Part shown: positions 24,233 to 33,497 of the stretch, in pieces
How the letters are laid out: each line of letters begins with the position of its first letter
How positions within the stretch are numbered: the stretch's first letter is position 1
The notes under the pieces: generated by a model
Told to the model about the DNA's origin: nothing
What the model saw: only the letters and a program-made list of their open reading frames with translations
The model's database searches: none
Made by a program: the position numbers and the translations under genes
NCBI GenBank assembly: GCA_013696745.1
Contig: JACCXZ010000010.1
Location: forward strand, 1 to 40,814
DNA: 40,814 bases
Source of the DNA: Nocardioidaceae bacterium
Lineage (GTDB): Bacteria > Actinomycetota > Actinomycetes > Propionibacteriales > Nocardioidaceae
Reading direction: 5' to 3'

Positions 24233-25424
24233 GTGATCGCCGCTGGGTGCCCGGCCCGTCGACCTGTGGTGCCAGCAACCGGCCCAGGGTGATGGCCACC
24301 CGGAGGGTGTAGGCGTCGCGAGGGTCACTGGGGCACAGCCCCGTCAGCAGCTCGATGCGTCTCAAGCGGTAGCGCACGGTGTTGGCGTGCACGATCAGCG
24401 CCCGCGCTGACCGCTCGACCGAGCAGCTGGCGTCGACGAACGCGGACGCGGTGTCCAGCAGCACTGCGTCGTTGGCCAGCAGGGGCGTATAGACCGAGGA
24501 GACCAGCTGGTGGCGTGCGTGCCCGTCGCCGGACAACGATCGCTCCGGCAGGAGGTCGTTGGCGGCTACCGGTCGCGGTGCGCGCGGCCACCCTGGCGCC
24601 GCCCGCAAGCCCGCCACGGCCGCGCGAGCCGAGACGTTGGCGGTGAGCATGTCCTCGACGAGCGGCCCGACCACCACCGGACCGGCACCGAAGTGCTCGA
24701 CAACAGCGGCGCCCGCCTTGTCCGGGTCGTCCACGCCGCCGAGCACGACCACGAGCCGGTCGCCCTGCACGGCACACAGCGAGTCCATGCCGATATGCCG
24801 GGCGGATCGGCGCACGGACTCGATCACTGCCTGCGGGCCGCTTTCCGCGCCGTCCGGGGCGTGCCCGAGCACGACCGTGACCAGCGACGAGGACTCCCAG
24901 CCGAGCGCAGCGGCCCGCGATCGGACCGCCTCGTCGGCCTCGCCCCGCAGCAGCGAGTCGACGACCAGCGCCTCCAGCCGAGCGTCCCAGGCGCCGCGCA
25001 ACTCCGCGGCACGGGCGTACACCTCCGCCGCTGCGAAGGCGACCTCGCGGGAGAAGTACAGGATCGCCGTCCGGACGGTGGCCCCGTCGGTAGGACCGAG
25101 GAGATCCTCGACCTGCTCCTCGACCACCGAGATCGTCATCCGGACCATGGTGACCGTCTGCTCCAGCGACACCACGCGGGTCAAGGCCGTGGGGGCGATG
25201 CCGAAGACGTACCCGGGGGAGTGGTCCTCATCGGTGCCGGGTTCGCGATACCAGCGCACGAATGCGCTGATGCCGTTCTGCGCGACCACGCCGATCCACG
25301 AACGGTCGCTGGCCGACAGGTCGCGGTACCAGGGCAGCTGTGTCTCCATGCGGGCCAGGGTGGCGGCCGCCAGGGGACCGACGGCCTTGGCCAGACGGTC
25401 CGCGACGCGATCGGTGCCGACCAT
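24228..25424 (-). CDS. PucR/CdaR-type regulator of fatty-acid synthesis (FasR-like)
   Basis: This 398-residue protein has a GGDEF-like/helical middle part and a C-terminal PucR HTH_30 at about residues 338-388 (CSVERSARALIVHANTVRYR, then LRRIELLTGLCPSDPRDAYT). The same type and gene order (regulator-fabD-fabH-acpP-fabF) is known in Streptomyces coelicolor, where FasR activates the fab operon; this is a family inference. There is no membrane segment. Start at ATG 25424 (MVGTDRVADRLA). Its stop overlaps the palindrome at 24218-24232. It probably regulates the downstream fab genes and itself. Confidence 0.85.
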   Translation of the reverse strand: MVGTDRVADRLAKAVGPLAAATLARMETQLPWYRDLSASDRSWIGVVAQNGISAFVRWYREPGTDEDHSPGYVFGIAPTALTRVVSLEQTVTMVRMTISVVEEQVEDLLGPTDGATVRTAILYFSREVAFAAAEVYARAAELRGAWDARLEALVVDSLLRGEADEAVRSRAAALGWESSSLVTVVLGHAPDGAESGPQAVIESVRRSARHIGMDSLCAVQGDRLVVVLGGVDDPDKAGAAVVEHFGAGPVVVGPLVEDMLTANVSARAAVAGLRAAPGWPRAPRPVAANDLLPERSLSGDGHARHQLVSSVYTPLLANDAVLLDTASAFVDASCSVERSARALIVHANTVRYRLRRIELLTGLCPSDPRDAYTLRVAITLGRLLAPQVDGPGTQRRSL

Positions 25425-25488
25425 GACCCCACCTTAGTGACGCGGGGTACGGCGTGTGGGTACCGGCGGCGGGGGCCAGGATGGTGGC

Positions 25489-26514
25489 GTGGACCCCGTC
25501 ACGACGTTGCACCGCATCGGTTACCTGCTGGAACGTTCGGGTGGTGACACCCGTCGCGTGCAGGCCTACCGTCGAGCCGCCCGGGTGCTCGCCGAGCTCG
25601 ATCCGGACGAGGTGGCGCGGCTGAGCCGCACTGGCAAGTTGACCGATCTGGAGCACATCGGACCCAAGACAGCGGCGGTGGCGCGCGAGGCGCTCGCCGG
25701 TGGGTCCAGCTTCCTCGGCGAGCTGGAGGCACAGGCACAGGCCGAGCCGTTGGCCACCGGAGGGGCGGACGTATGGGCGGCGCTGCGGGGCGACCTGCAC
25801 CTGCACTCGGACTGGTCTGACGGCGGCAGCCCGATCGCCGAGATGGCGCAGGCAGCCCGCGAACTCGGACACGCCTACATCGTGCTGACCGACCACTCGC
25901 CGAGGCTCACGGTGGCGAACGGCTTGTCGCCGCAGCGGCTGCGGCGACAGCTCGAGGTGGTCGCGGCGTTGAACGAGTCGATGTCGCCCTTCCGGATCCT
26001 CACCGGCATCGAGGTCGACATCCTCGAGGACGGCTCGCTGGACCAGGAGCCGGACCTGCTCGAGCAGCTCGACATCGTCGTGGCCAGCGTGCACTCCAAA
26101 CTGAGGATGGAACGCGACCCCATGACCCGGCGCATGGTGGTCGCGGTGTCGAACCCTCGCGTCGACGTGCTCGGCCACTGCACCGGGCGGCTGGTCGAGG
26201 GGGAGCGGGGGGTGCGTCCGCCCTCCCAGTTCGACGCCGACCTGGTCTTCACGGCGTGTGCCAGGTTCGGTACCGCGGTGGAGATCAACTCCCGGCCCGA
26301 GCGACGTGACCCGCCCGGCGACCTCATCGAGCTGGCGTTGAAGCGGGACTGCGAGTTCTCCATCGACACCGACGCGCACGCGCCCGGGCAGCTGGAGTTC
26401 CAGGCGTATGGAGCCGAGCGGGCGCAGGCCCACGGCGTACCCGCGGATCGGATCGTGAACACCCGGGACGCCGACGCGCTGCTGGCCTGGTCCACCGCCC
26501 GGCGCGAGGGCTGA
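25489..26514 (+). CDS. PHP-domain phosphoesterase with helix-hairpin-helix N-terminus
   Basis: The start GTG 25489 gives a 341-residue protein. The N-terminus (about 1-75) is a PolX-like helix-hairpin-helix segment (TLHRIGYLLERSGGDTRRVQ, EHIGPKTAAVAREALAG). The PHP domain follows with GDLHLHSDWSDGG (His104, His106, Asp108), LTDHSPRL, GIEVDIL, VVASVHSKL, DVLGHCTGR and a late IDTDAHAPG. These His/Asp residues would hold the trinuclear metal centre of a phosphatase or exonuclease. It is like the C-terminal half of bacterial PolX but without the polymerase domain. It may act in DNA repair; it is divergent from the regulator gene at 25424. Confidence 0.85.
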   Translation: MDPVTTLHRIGYLLERSGGDTRRVQAYRRAARVLAELDPDEVARLSRTGKLTDLEHIGPKTAAVAREALAGGSSFLGELEAQAQAEPLATGGADVWAALRGDLHLHSDWSDGGSPIAEMAQAARELGHAYIVLTDHSPRLTVANGLSPQRLRRQLEVVAALNESMSPFRILTGIEVDILEDGSLDQEPDLLEQLDIVVASVHSKLRMERDPMTRRMVVAVSNPRVDVLGHCTGRLVEGERGVRPPSQFDADLVFTACARFGTAVEINSRPERRDPPGDLIELALKRDCEFSIDTDAHAPGQLEFQAYGAERAQAHGVPADRIVNTRDADALLAWSTARREG

Positions 26515-26580
26515 CCGTCCCCCGGAGACGCCGCCCGCGGTGATCTGCGCACAGGGGTGAGTGCTCCTAGAGTCGACGGC

Positions 26581-27750
26581 ATGTCGGTGTCGCACGAAGA
26601 GGTCGACCTGCTTGTCATCGGCAGCGGACCGGCGGGTGTCAGCGCCGCCGCGGCGTTCGGTGAGCACGGCGGCAGCGCCGTGGTGGTCAGCGAGGACGTG
26701 GACCGGCCCTACCAGCGGCCACCGCTGTCAAAAGACCATCTGCGGGGCGAGAGCGTCGACGACGACTTGTGGATGGACAGGCCCGAGTCCGTCACCTTCC
26801 GTCACGGTCAGCGGGTCGTCGGTCTCGATCCACGCGGACGCACGGCCCTGCTCGACGGTGGAGGCACTGTCGGCTTCGCCGGCTGCGTGCTCGCCACCGG
26901 CTCGGAGCCGCTGACGCTCCCGGTGCCCGGTGGCGAGTTGCCGGGTCTGCTGCGCCTGCGTTCCCTCGCTGACGAGCGGTTGTTGCGCAGCACGGCTGCC
27001 CGTGCCGGATCGGCAGTCGTCGTCGGGTCGGGCTTCATCGGCTGCGAGGCTGCTGGGTCGCTTCGCGCGCTCGGTTTGGACGTCACCGTCGTTTCCGCCG
27101 AGGCGCTGCCGCAGCAGGATCGCCTTGGGCCCGAAGCCGCCGAACGGATCGCCGGCTGGCTGAGGGATCAGGGTGTCGCGCTACGGGGCGGCGTGTCGGT
27201 GGAAGCGCTCGAAGCCCGTGGCGAAGGCTTTACGCTGCGCCTGGGAGGACACGGCGAGCTTGCCGCCGACCTGGTCCTCGTGGCTGCCGGGGTACGGCCG
27301 CGGGTGGCCCTGGCCGCGGCAGCCGGCCTGACCGTGCGTACGGGCCGGGTGGTGGTCGACGAGCGGATGCGCACGTCGTCGACGCACGTCTTCGCCGCCG
27401 GGGACATCACCTGGGCGTACAACCCGACCGCTGGGCGGCGGTTGTCCGTCGAGCACTGGGGTGAGGGGCTCGCCATGGGTCAGGTCGCCGGCATCTGCGC
27501 CGCCGGCGGTGACGCGGCATGGGGCGAGGTACCCGGCTTCTGGTCCGAGATCGGCGGTCGCACGCTGAAGTACGCCGCATGGGGCGACGGCTTCGACAGC
27601 GCGGCGCTGACGGACCACGGCGATGGCGCGTTCACGGTCTGGTACGGCCGCGCCGGGGTCACGGTCGGAGTGCTGACCCAGGACGCGGACGACGACTACG
27701 AACGTGGCAGCCAGCTCGTCGCCTCGGCCGCACCGGTGCCCCCCCGCTGA
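26581..27750 (+). CDS. FAD-dependent NAD(P)H oxidoreductase (ferredoxin/rubredoxin reductase-like)
   Basis: This 389-residue two-dinucleotide-fold flavoprotein has an FAD site GSGPAG (residues 14-19), RPPLSKDHLRGE, an NAD(P) site VVVGSGFIGCEAAGSLRALG (20 residues) and the second FAD motif THVFAAGDI. A C-terminal reductase dimer-like domain follows (VEHWGEGLAMGQVAG, then FWSEIGGRTLKYAAWG). The pattern is that of ferredoxin reductases of oxygenase systems and of AIF-like enzymes. No ferredoxin gene is adjacent, so the partner is unknown. ATG 26581 gives the usual short N-terminus. The gene converges on aceE with 17 bases between stops. Confidence 0.88.
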   Translation: MSVSHEEVDLLVIGSGPAGVSAAAAFGEHGGSAVVVSEDVDRPYQRPPLSKDHLRGESVDDDLWMDRPESVTFRHGQRVVGLDPRGRTALLDGGGTVGFAGCVLATGSEPLTLPVPGGELPGLLRLRSLADERLLRSTAARAGSAVVVGSGFIGCEAAGSLRALGLDVTVVSAEALPQQDRLGPEAAERIAGWLRDQGVALRGGVSVEALEARGEGFTLRLGGHGELAADLVLVAAGVRPRVALAAAAGLTVRTGRVVVDERMRTSSTHVFAAGDITWAYNPTAGRRLSVEHWGEGLAMGQVAGICAAGGDAAWGEVPGFWSEIGGRTLKYAAWGDGFDSAALTDHGDGAFTVWYGRAGVTVGVLTQDADDDYERGSQLVASAAPVPPR

Positions 27751-27767
27751 TTACCCCCAGCGGGAGG

Positions 27768-30542
27768 TCAGGCGTCGGTGCCCTCCTGCTCGACACCGGC
27801 CACCGCAGTCGGGTCGTCGATGCACAACCGCTCGAACGCCTCGCACACGACCTCGTGCTTGACCTCGCCGCGATGGGCGAGGGTCTGCAGGGCGGACACG
27901 ACTATCGACTCGGCATCGATCTGGAAGTAGCGCCGTGCGGCGGCGCGGGTGTCGGCGAACCCGAAGCCGTCGGCGCCAAGCGACTGCCAGTCGTTGGGAG
28001 CCCATCGAGCGATTTGGTCCGGCACGGCCCGCATGTAGTCGCTGACCGCGAGGGCCGGGCCGTGCGTCCCTGACAGCTTCTCCGTCACGTACGCGGTGCG
28101 CGGTGCCTCCCCCGGGTGGTTGAGGTTCCACTTCTCCACGGCGACCGCGTCCCGAGCCAGCTCGTTCCACGAGGTCACCGACCAGACGTCGGCGGCGACC
28201 GAGTAGTCCTGGGCCAGGAGGTGCTGCGCCTGCAGTGCCCACGGCATGGCCACCCCCGATGCCAGCAGCTGGATGCGGGGCACGTCGTCCTTTCCGGCGA
28301 TGTCCTGCGCGCGGTAGAGGTACAGGCCGCGCAGCAGGCCGTCGACGTCGAGGTCATCGGGCTCCGCCGGCTGCACGGCGGCCTCGTTGTAGACGGTGAG
28401 GTAGAACATGACGTTCTCGCCATGCGGTTGCTCCTTGGTGCTCCCGTACATCCGCGAGAGGCCCGCCTGCACGATGTGCGACAACTCGTACGCCCAGGCC
28501 GGGTCGTAGTGCACCGTGGCCGGATTGGTCACCGCGAGCAGCGGAGAGTGCCCGTCGGCGTGCTGCAGCCCCTCACCTGTCAGCGTGGTGCGACCCGCGG
28601 TAGCGCCGATGAGGAAGCCGCGGCCGAGCTGGTCTGCCATCGCCCAGATCGAGTCACCGGTGCGCTGGAAGCCGAACATCGAGTAGAAGATGTACACCGG
28701 GATCATCGGCTCGCCATGGGTGGCGTAGGAGGTCCCCGCCGCGATGGTGGAGGCCATGGCCCCGGCCTCGCTGATGCCCTCGTGCAGTAGCTGGCCCTGT
28801 GCGGACTCCTTGTACGCGAGCAGCATCGAGCGGTCGACGGACTCATAGTTCTGGCCGTGCGGGCTGTAGACCTTGGCGGTCGGGAACATCGAGTCCATGC
28901 CAAAGGTGCGGTACTCGTCGGGAGCGATGGGCACGAGTCGCTTGCCGATCTCCGGGTCGCGCATCAGGTCGCGCAACAGGCGCACCAGCGCCATTGTGGT
29001 GGCGATCGGCTGCTTGCCGGATCCCTTCTTGAGCTCGGCATAGACCTTGTCTCCGGGCAGCTTGACCGGCACCGGGTCGACCTTGCGCTTCGGGATCGAA
29101 CCGCCGAGCTGCCGACGCCGATCCAGCATGTACTGGATCTCGTCGCTGTCGTCGCCAGGGTGGTAGTACGGCGCGATCTCGGACTCGTCGATCTGCTCGT
29201 CAGTGATCGGCAGGTAGAGCCGGTCGCGGAAAACCTTGAGGTCGTTCTTGTTCAGCTTCTTCATCTGGTGGGTCGCGTTCCTGCCCTCCAGTGAGTCGAT
29301 GGTCCAGCCCTTGATCGTGTGGGCCAGGATCACCGTCGGCTGGCCGACGTGCTCGGTCGCGCTCTTGAAGGCCGCGTAGACCTTGCGATAGTCGTGGCCA
29401 CCGCGCGGCAGCTTCTCGATCTGGTCGTCAGACAGGTGCTCGACGAGCTTGGCCAGCCGCTTGTCCACGCCGAAGAAGTGTTCGCGGACGTAGGAGCCCT
29501 TCTCCACCGAGTACGTCTGGAACTGACCGTCGGGCGTGCGGTTCATCTGGTTGACGAGCACGCCGTCGACGTCGCGGGCGAGCAGGTCGTCCCACTCGCG
29601 GCCCCACACCACCTTGATGACGTTCCAGCCGGCGCCACGGAAGGTGGACTCCAGCTCCTGGATGATCTTGCCATTGCCGCGGACCGGACCGTCGAGCTGC
29701 TGCAGGTTGCAGTTGACGATGAACGTCAGGTTGTCCAGCTCCTCGCGCGCCGCCACACCGATCGCACCGAGCGACTCGACCTCGGCCATCTCGCCGTCAC
29801 CGAGGAACGCCCACACGTGCTGTTGCGAGGTGTCCTTGATGCCACGGTTCTGCAGGTAGCGGTTGAAGCGCGCCTGATAGATCGCATTGATGGCTGTGAG
29901 CCCCATCGACACGGTCGGGAACTCCCAAAAATCGGGCATCAGACGTGGGTGTGGGTAGGACGACAGGCCCTTGCCGGCGCCCTGGGAGACCTCCTGGCGG
30001 AAGTTGCTCAGCTGCGACTCGTCCAGCCGGCCCTCGAGGTACGCGCGGGCGTACACACCGGGGGACCCGTGCCCCTGGATGAACACCTGGTCGCCGCCAC
30101 CGGGGTGCTCCCGGCCGCGGAAGAAGTGGTTGAAGCCCACCTCGTACAGGCTCGCGGACGACTGGTACGTCGCGATGTGCCCGCCCACGCCGAGACCCGG
30201 CCGGTTGGCCCGGGACACCATGACGGCGGCGTTCCACCGGATGAAGGCCCGGATGCGACGTTCGATGTCCGCGTTGCCGGGGAACCACGGCTCCCGCTCG
30301 GGGGGGATCGTGTTGAGGTAGTCGGTGCCGCGCAGCGCGGGCACACCGACGTTGCTCTCACGGGCACGCTCGAGCAGTCGCAGCATCACGTACCTGGCGC
30401 GTTCACGGCCGCGCTCCTGGACCAGGGCGTCCAGCGAATCCACCCATTCCTGGGTCTCGTCTGGGTCGATGTCTGGCAGTTGGGTGGGCAGTCCCTCGTG
30501 AATGATGGAGGGCCGCTCAGAACGCTCGGCGGGGGTTGCCAC
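27768..30542 (-). CDS. aceE: Pyruvate dehydrogenase E1 component, homodimeric type
   Basis: This 924-residue thiamin-diphosphate enzyme decarboxylates pyruvate and passes the acetyl group to the E2 lipoyl arm, making acetyl-CoA. It has the AceE N-terminus ([20 protein letters not shown]), the ThDP/Mg motif from [15 protein letters not shown] to [20 protein letters not shown], and the transketolase-like central domain ([20 protein letters not shown]). It also has the C-terminal domain ([20 protein letters not shown]). The start GTG 30542 has AAGGA upstream. The product is of the same class as Corynebacterium and Mycobacterium AceE, which share E2/E3 with oxoglutarate dehydrogenase. E2 and E3 are not in this window. 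Confidence 0.97.
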   Translation of the reverse strand: MATPAERSERPSIIHEGLPTQLPDIDPDETQEWVDSLDALVQERGRERARYVMLRLLERARESNVGVPALRGTDYLNTIPPEREPWFPGNADIERRIRAFIRWNAAVMVSRANRPGLGVGGHIATYQSSASLYEVGFNHFFRGREHPGGGDQVFIQGHGSPGVYARAYLEGRLDESQLSNFRQEVSQGAGKGLSSYPHPRLMPDFWEFPTVSMGLTAINAIYQARFNRYLQNRGIKDTSQQHVWAFLGDGEMAEVESLGAIGVAAREELDNLTFIVNCNLQQLDGPVRGNGKIIQELESTFRGAGWNVIKVVWGREWDDLLARDVDGVLVNQMNRTPDGQFQTYSVEKGSYVREHFFGVDKRLAKLVEHLSDDQIEKLPRGGHDYRKVYAAFKSATEHVGQPTVILAHTIKGWTIDSLEGRNATHQMKKLNKNDLKVFRDRLYLPITDEQIDESEIAPYYHPGDDSDEIQYMLDRRRQLGGSIPKRKVDPVPVKLPGDKVYAELKKGSGKQPIATTMALVRLLRDLMRDPEIGKRLVPIAPDEYRTFGMDSMFPTAKVYSPHGQNYESVDRSMLLAYKESAQGQLLHEGISEAGAMASTIAAGTSYATHGEPMIPVYIFYSMFGFQRTGDSIWAMADQLGRGFLIGATAGRTTLTGEGLQHADGHSPLLAVTNPATVHYDPAWAYELSHIVQAGLSRMYGSTKEQPHGENVMFYLTVYNEAAVQPAEPDDLDVDGLLRGLYLYRAQDIAGKDDVPRIQLLASGVAMPWALQAQHLLAQDYSVAADVWSVTSWNELARDAVAVEKWNLNHPGEAPRTAYVTEKLSGTHGPALAVSDYMRAVPDQIARWAPNDWQSLGADGFGFADTRAAARRYFQIDAESIVVSALQTLAHRGEVKHEVVCEAFERLCIDDPTAVAGVEQEGTDA

Positions 30543-30825
30543 GCTCGTCCTTCCGTAGCTCTGACGTGTCGAGAGCAGCCGCCGGAATCAATGGAGACGG
30601 CCAGTCACCCACCAGTGTTCCACTCCGCGTCATGCACTTCATCTCCACCGTCGGTACGGGAGTCCGTCGGGTCGTCTCGACGGACCGGCGACCGACCGTG
30701 GCCGTGGCCCCCACATGCAGATCGACCTCGTTGTGCATCGGTCCGTCGAACGGGCTCTGCACGGACTAGTGTGACCTGAACTCGGACGGGTAGCGGCCCG
30801 ACCGCTGTCATGAGGAGGAGTGTCT

Positions 30826-31254
30826 GTGAGCACCACCGCGGACCACGCGGACGTCCAGCGTTCGATCGAACGGATGGGTTTCAAGTCCGGAACGGTGGTT
30901 CAGGAGCTCGGCTGGGACGACGACGTCGACGAGGACTTGCGGGAGGCCATCGAGACGGTGTGCGGCGCAGAGATGGTGGACGGTGACCACGGTGACGTGG
31001 TCGACGTCGTCGTCCTGTGGTGGCGCGACGGTGACGGCGACCTCGTCGATGCACTCGTGGACTCCTTGACCGACCTGGTGGGCGGGGGAGCGGTTTTTCT
31101 GCTCACGCCGAAGGTCGGGCGCCCGAGCTACGTGGATGCCGCTGACGTCGCTGAGGCCGCGCCGGTCGCCGGACTGTCGACGACGACCACTCAGGCAGCC
31201 GGGCCGCACTGGTCGGCCACCAAGCTGGTCGCCCCCAAGAGTGCTCGGCGCTGA
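30826..31254 (+). CDS. DUF3052 family protein
   Basis: This 142-residue acidic protein belongs to DUF3052, a conserved actinobacterial family usually divergent from aceE, as here. Typical parts are VQRSIERMGFKSGTVVQELG (20 residues), DDDVDEDLREAIETV, VDVVVLWWRDGDGDLVDALV, and GGGAVFLLTPKVGRPSYVDA. The start GTG 30826 lies eight bases after GGAGGAG; GTG 30820 is too close to it. The role is unknown. No membrane or export signal is seen. A single domain fills the protein. Confidence 0.93.
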   Translation: MSTTADHADVQRSIERMGFKSGTVVQELGWDDDVDEDLREAIETVCGAEMVDGDHGDVVDVVVLWWRDGDGDLVDALVDSLTDLVGGGAVFLLTPKVGRPSYVDAADVAEAAPVAGLSTTTTQAAGPHWSATKLVAPKSARR

Positions 31255-31467
31255 CTCTCGGGGCGTACCCAGGTTCCGGTCGCGCTGCGCAAGGAATCCA
31301 GCCTACTTTGGCTGTTGCGGTGGCGCGGTGGCCCTGTTGTGGTGTTCCATGATCGTGTTGAGGCCGCCGGTGACCCGAGACTCCGGCGGTCTCGACCTGT
31401 CCCCGGCGATCCTCGTCCAGGTCACGGGTCGACTGCACGCCGCAACGACTACGCTCGGTGTCCGTTC
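31255..31467. other. Gap between DUF3052 and tRNA-Val
   Basis: No gene is recognised in this stretch. ORFs on both strands here are short and lack family patterns. It should contain the tRNA promoter, but no clear -35/-10 pair is visible. Confidence 0.4.
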
Positions 31468-31538
31468 GGTCCCGTAGCTCAATGGCAGAGCATCCGGCTT
31501 ACACCCGGTGTGCGCAGGTTCGATTCCTGTCGGGACTA
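31468..31538 (+). tRNA. tRNA-Val(TAC)
   Basis: The cloverleaf is clear. The acceptor GGTCCCG (31468-31474) pairs with CGGGACT (31531-31537), with a G-T first pair. The D-arm is GCTC/GAGC and the T-arm GCAGG-TTCGATT-CCTGT. The anticodon loop CTTACAC has TAC at 31500-31502. The anticodon stem has a T-T mismatch at its outer pair. Discriminator A is at 31538; CCA is not encoded (ACC then G), so it would be added after transcription. Confidence 0.93.
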
Positions 31539-31683
31539 CCGGCGAGTTCGACGTCCTCGGGGCCACGGTGACGTGGGCTGAGGCCGTTCACGATGCGAAA
31601 CCGGCCGGGCGCCGCTACCTTCGAGCGGTCGGCACGACAACGTGGACCCACAGGTTCACGCACCCGAGTCCGAAGGAGCGATC

Positions 31684-32184
31684 GTGGACCCCATCGTCTG
31701 GATCATCATCGGCATCATCGCCCTGGCCGTCGTGGTCGCGCTGGTAGTCGTTGCCATGCGCAAGCGCAAGGAGCAGCAGCAGCACGACAAGCGGGTCGAG
31801 GCGCAAGGTATGCGTGAGGAGGCGGCGGCACGGAACTCTGACGTGAGCCGGCGGGAGGCGGAGGCCGCCGAGGTCGACGCCCGCGCACGCAAGGCTCGCG
31901 CTGAGGCCGACGCCCGTACCGCCGAGGCACAGAAGCTCGAGCACAGCGCGCAAGAACGCCAGGGTGACGCCGCGACGTCCCGACGCGACGTGGACGAGCG
32001 CCGTCGACAGGCCGATGAGATCGACCCGGATCACACTGGACCGGAGGCCGAACGCCCGGCTGAGGGTCCTGCCACGACACCCGATCGGGCAGGCGGCCGG
32101 CACAGCGACGACGACCGGCACAGCGACGACGACCGGCAGGGCCGGCGGGACAAGCGCCTCCCTCCAAACGATGACCGACGATGA
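31684..32184 (+). CDS. Membrane-anchored coiled-coil protein, unknown function
   Basis: The start GTG 31684 is seven bases after AAGGAG (31672-31677), giving 166 residues. A membrane helix at 1-25 (IVWIIIGIIALAVVVALVVV) is followed by a long charged helix rich in Glu, Ala, Arg and Gln with heptad spacing, a coiled coil to about residue 110. The tail is acidic and Arg-rich, with HSDDDR in tandem (18-base repeat at about 32099-32134). No domain is recognised. The plan is shared by many small actinobacterial envelope proteins. It follows tRNA-Val and faces the ferritin-like gene, with a hairpin terminator between. The longer start at 31642 lacks a Shine-Dalgarno sequence. Confidence 0.75.
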   Translation: MDPIVWIIIGIIALAVVVALVVVAMRKRKEQQQHDKRVEAQGMREEAAARNSDVSRREAEAAEVDARARKARAEADARTAEAQKLEHSAQERQGDAATSRRDVDERRRQADEIDPDHTGPEAERPAEGPATTPDRAGGRHSDDDRHSDDDRQGRRDKRLPPNDDRR

Positions 32185-32239
32185 TCTGAGGCCTCAGCCC
32201 TTGCTGATCGTGACGTAGTCGATCTCGCCCGGGTGCGAG

Positions 32240-32262
32240 ACAGCCCTCGACCCGAGGGCTGT
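32240..32262. terminator. Hairpin between convergent genes
   Basis: Perfect 10-base arms ACAGCCCTCG (32240-32249) and CGAGGGCTGT (32253-32262) enclose ACC. It lies between the stops of the coiled-coil gene and of the ferritin-like gene, and could serve both strands. There is no T-run on either side. Confidence 0.7.
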
Positions 32263-32290
32263 CCGGTCGTACGGGGTGACGGGTCCGGCG

Positions 32291-33223
32291 TCAGGCCTGC
32301 CGGGCGTTGTTGTCGCTGGTGTTGATCGAGCCGTTCACACCGTTGGGGAAGAAGCCACCCTTGCGGCTCCGCTCCGGCGTGAGGTAGACGACGTTGAGCA
32401 CCTCGCCTGCCGTCCGGCTGAACACGATCGAGTTCCTGTCCGTCGGGACGAGGTTCGCGCGATTCTTCCTGCCGATGCCCTGGTCCAGGTCGGACTTGCC
32501 GTCGAGTGAGTCACGCGCCCACGAGATGCGGCGAGCGGCCATCACGAGACCCTTGGCGTACAGGTTCGTGCGGATGATGCCTGCGTGGTACGCCTCGACG
32601 GCCAAGATGCCGGCGGCCGCCTCCAGGAACGTCTTGTTGCTGATCAGCGGGGCCGCGCCCTTGTAGGCCGTGACGCCGACGTCCTCGAAGATGAACGCAG
32701 CCAGCAGGAAGTTGTTCTCGTTGGCGTACGGGTCGAAGGTCTGCTTCGGCCCGATCAGGCCGGCTGCGCGAGCGGCGGCCGTGAAGCTCTTCTTGATGTC
32801 GATCTTGGGGCGAGCCACCTTCGCCGAGCCCAGCGCCGAGCGCAGGAACTTGACGTGGTTGATCTCGTCCGCCGCGATCTCACGGGCGTAGGAGCGGACG
32901 GCCTTCGATTCGAAGTTCACCTGCCGCCCCCCGATGACGCCGCCGCGGCGGCCCTTGCCGGTGGTGATGCTCTCCGGCAAGCCACGGCCGAACACGGCGT
33001 GGGCGTAGAACTCCGCCTCGAGGTACTCGAGGTTCAGGGCGAAGTTCAGGACTGCTCCGTCGCTGGGAGCCGCGACCGCGGATCCTGCTCCGAGAGTGGT
33101 GGCCGCACCGGCGCCCACCACACCGAGACCGGCCAGACCGGCCGTCTTGAGGAAGTTGCGGCGGTCCGCGTCGTTCTCCGCGCTCCGCTCGATCATGTCG
33201 ACAACTGTCGCCTTACCGAACAT
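32291..33223 (-). CDS. Tat-exported ferritin-like domain protein
   Basis: The start ATG 33223 has AAGGAG a few bases upstream. The 310-residue product has a twin-arginine signal (RRNFLKTAGLAG, Arg21-22) followed by a hydrophobic stretch and an AAAP-like cleavage region. The ferritin-like four-helix domain is shown by NFALNLEYLEAEFYAHAVFG (20 residues), EIAADEINHVKFLRSALG, FIFEDVGVTAYKGAAPLI and LAVEAYHAGIIRTNLYAKG, with the Glu and Glu-x-x-His pairs typical of di-iron sites. It resembles desiccation-related/Ferritin_2 proteins. It is probably exported folded to the outside, where it may bind metal or protect against stress. The longer frame to 33751 is not used. Confidence 0.9.
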   Translation of the reverse strand: MFGKATVVDMIERSAENDADRRNFLKTAGLAGLGVVGAGAATTLGAGSAVAAPSDGAVLNFALNLEYLEAEFYAHAVFGRGLPESITTGKGRRGGVIGGRQVNFESKAVRSYAREIAADEINHVKFLRSALGSAKVARPKIDIKKSFTAAARAAGLIGPKQTFDPYANENNFLLAAFIFEDVGVTAYKGAAPLISNKTFLEAAAGILAVEAYHAGIIRTNLYAKGLVMAARRISWARDSLDGKSDLDQGIGRKNRANLVPTDRNSIVFSRTAGEVLNVVYLTPERSRKGGFFPNGVNGSINTSDNNARQA

Positions 33224-33497
33224 GGGTACTCCTTGTGTAGGACATGCTCCAATGACTTCGCCTGGTGGGGAGCCGGCTCCGTGAAGCTCCGGAGTGCGGC
33301 GTCGTCCACCCGTACCGCCGTGACAGGTGGACCCCGGAACCACACGACCGCGTGGACCTTCCCGGCTGCGTCGAACTGCGCAACCGACACGCACTGGACA
33401 GTAGTCCCTGATGCCGGTCGTCGCCCAACGTGGTGGGTTTCTTTTTCTTGGCCTGTACACCGCGTCAGCTCTGCACCGCGGTCGGTAGCCTGCGCGG

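Noticed and set aside
25228-26667. 479-residue minus-strand frame
   Set aside because: Shadow of the PHP gene; the reading has no family pattern.
29319-30779. 486-residue plus-strand frame
   Set aside because: It lies opposite aceE in a codon-position shadow and has no family pattern. AceE is certain.
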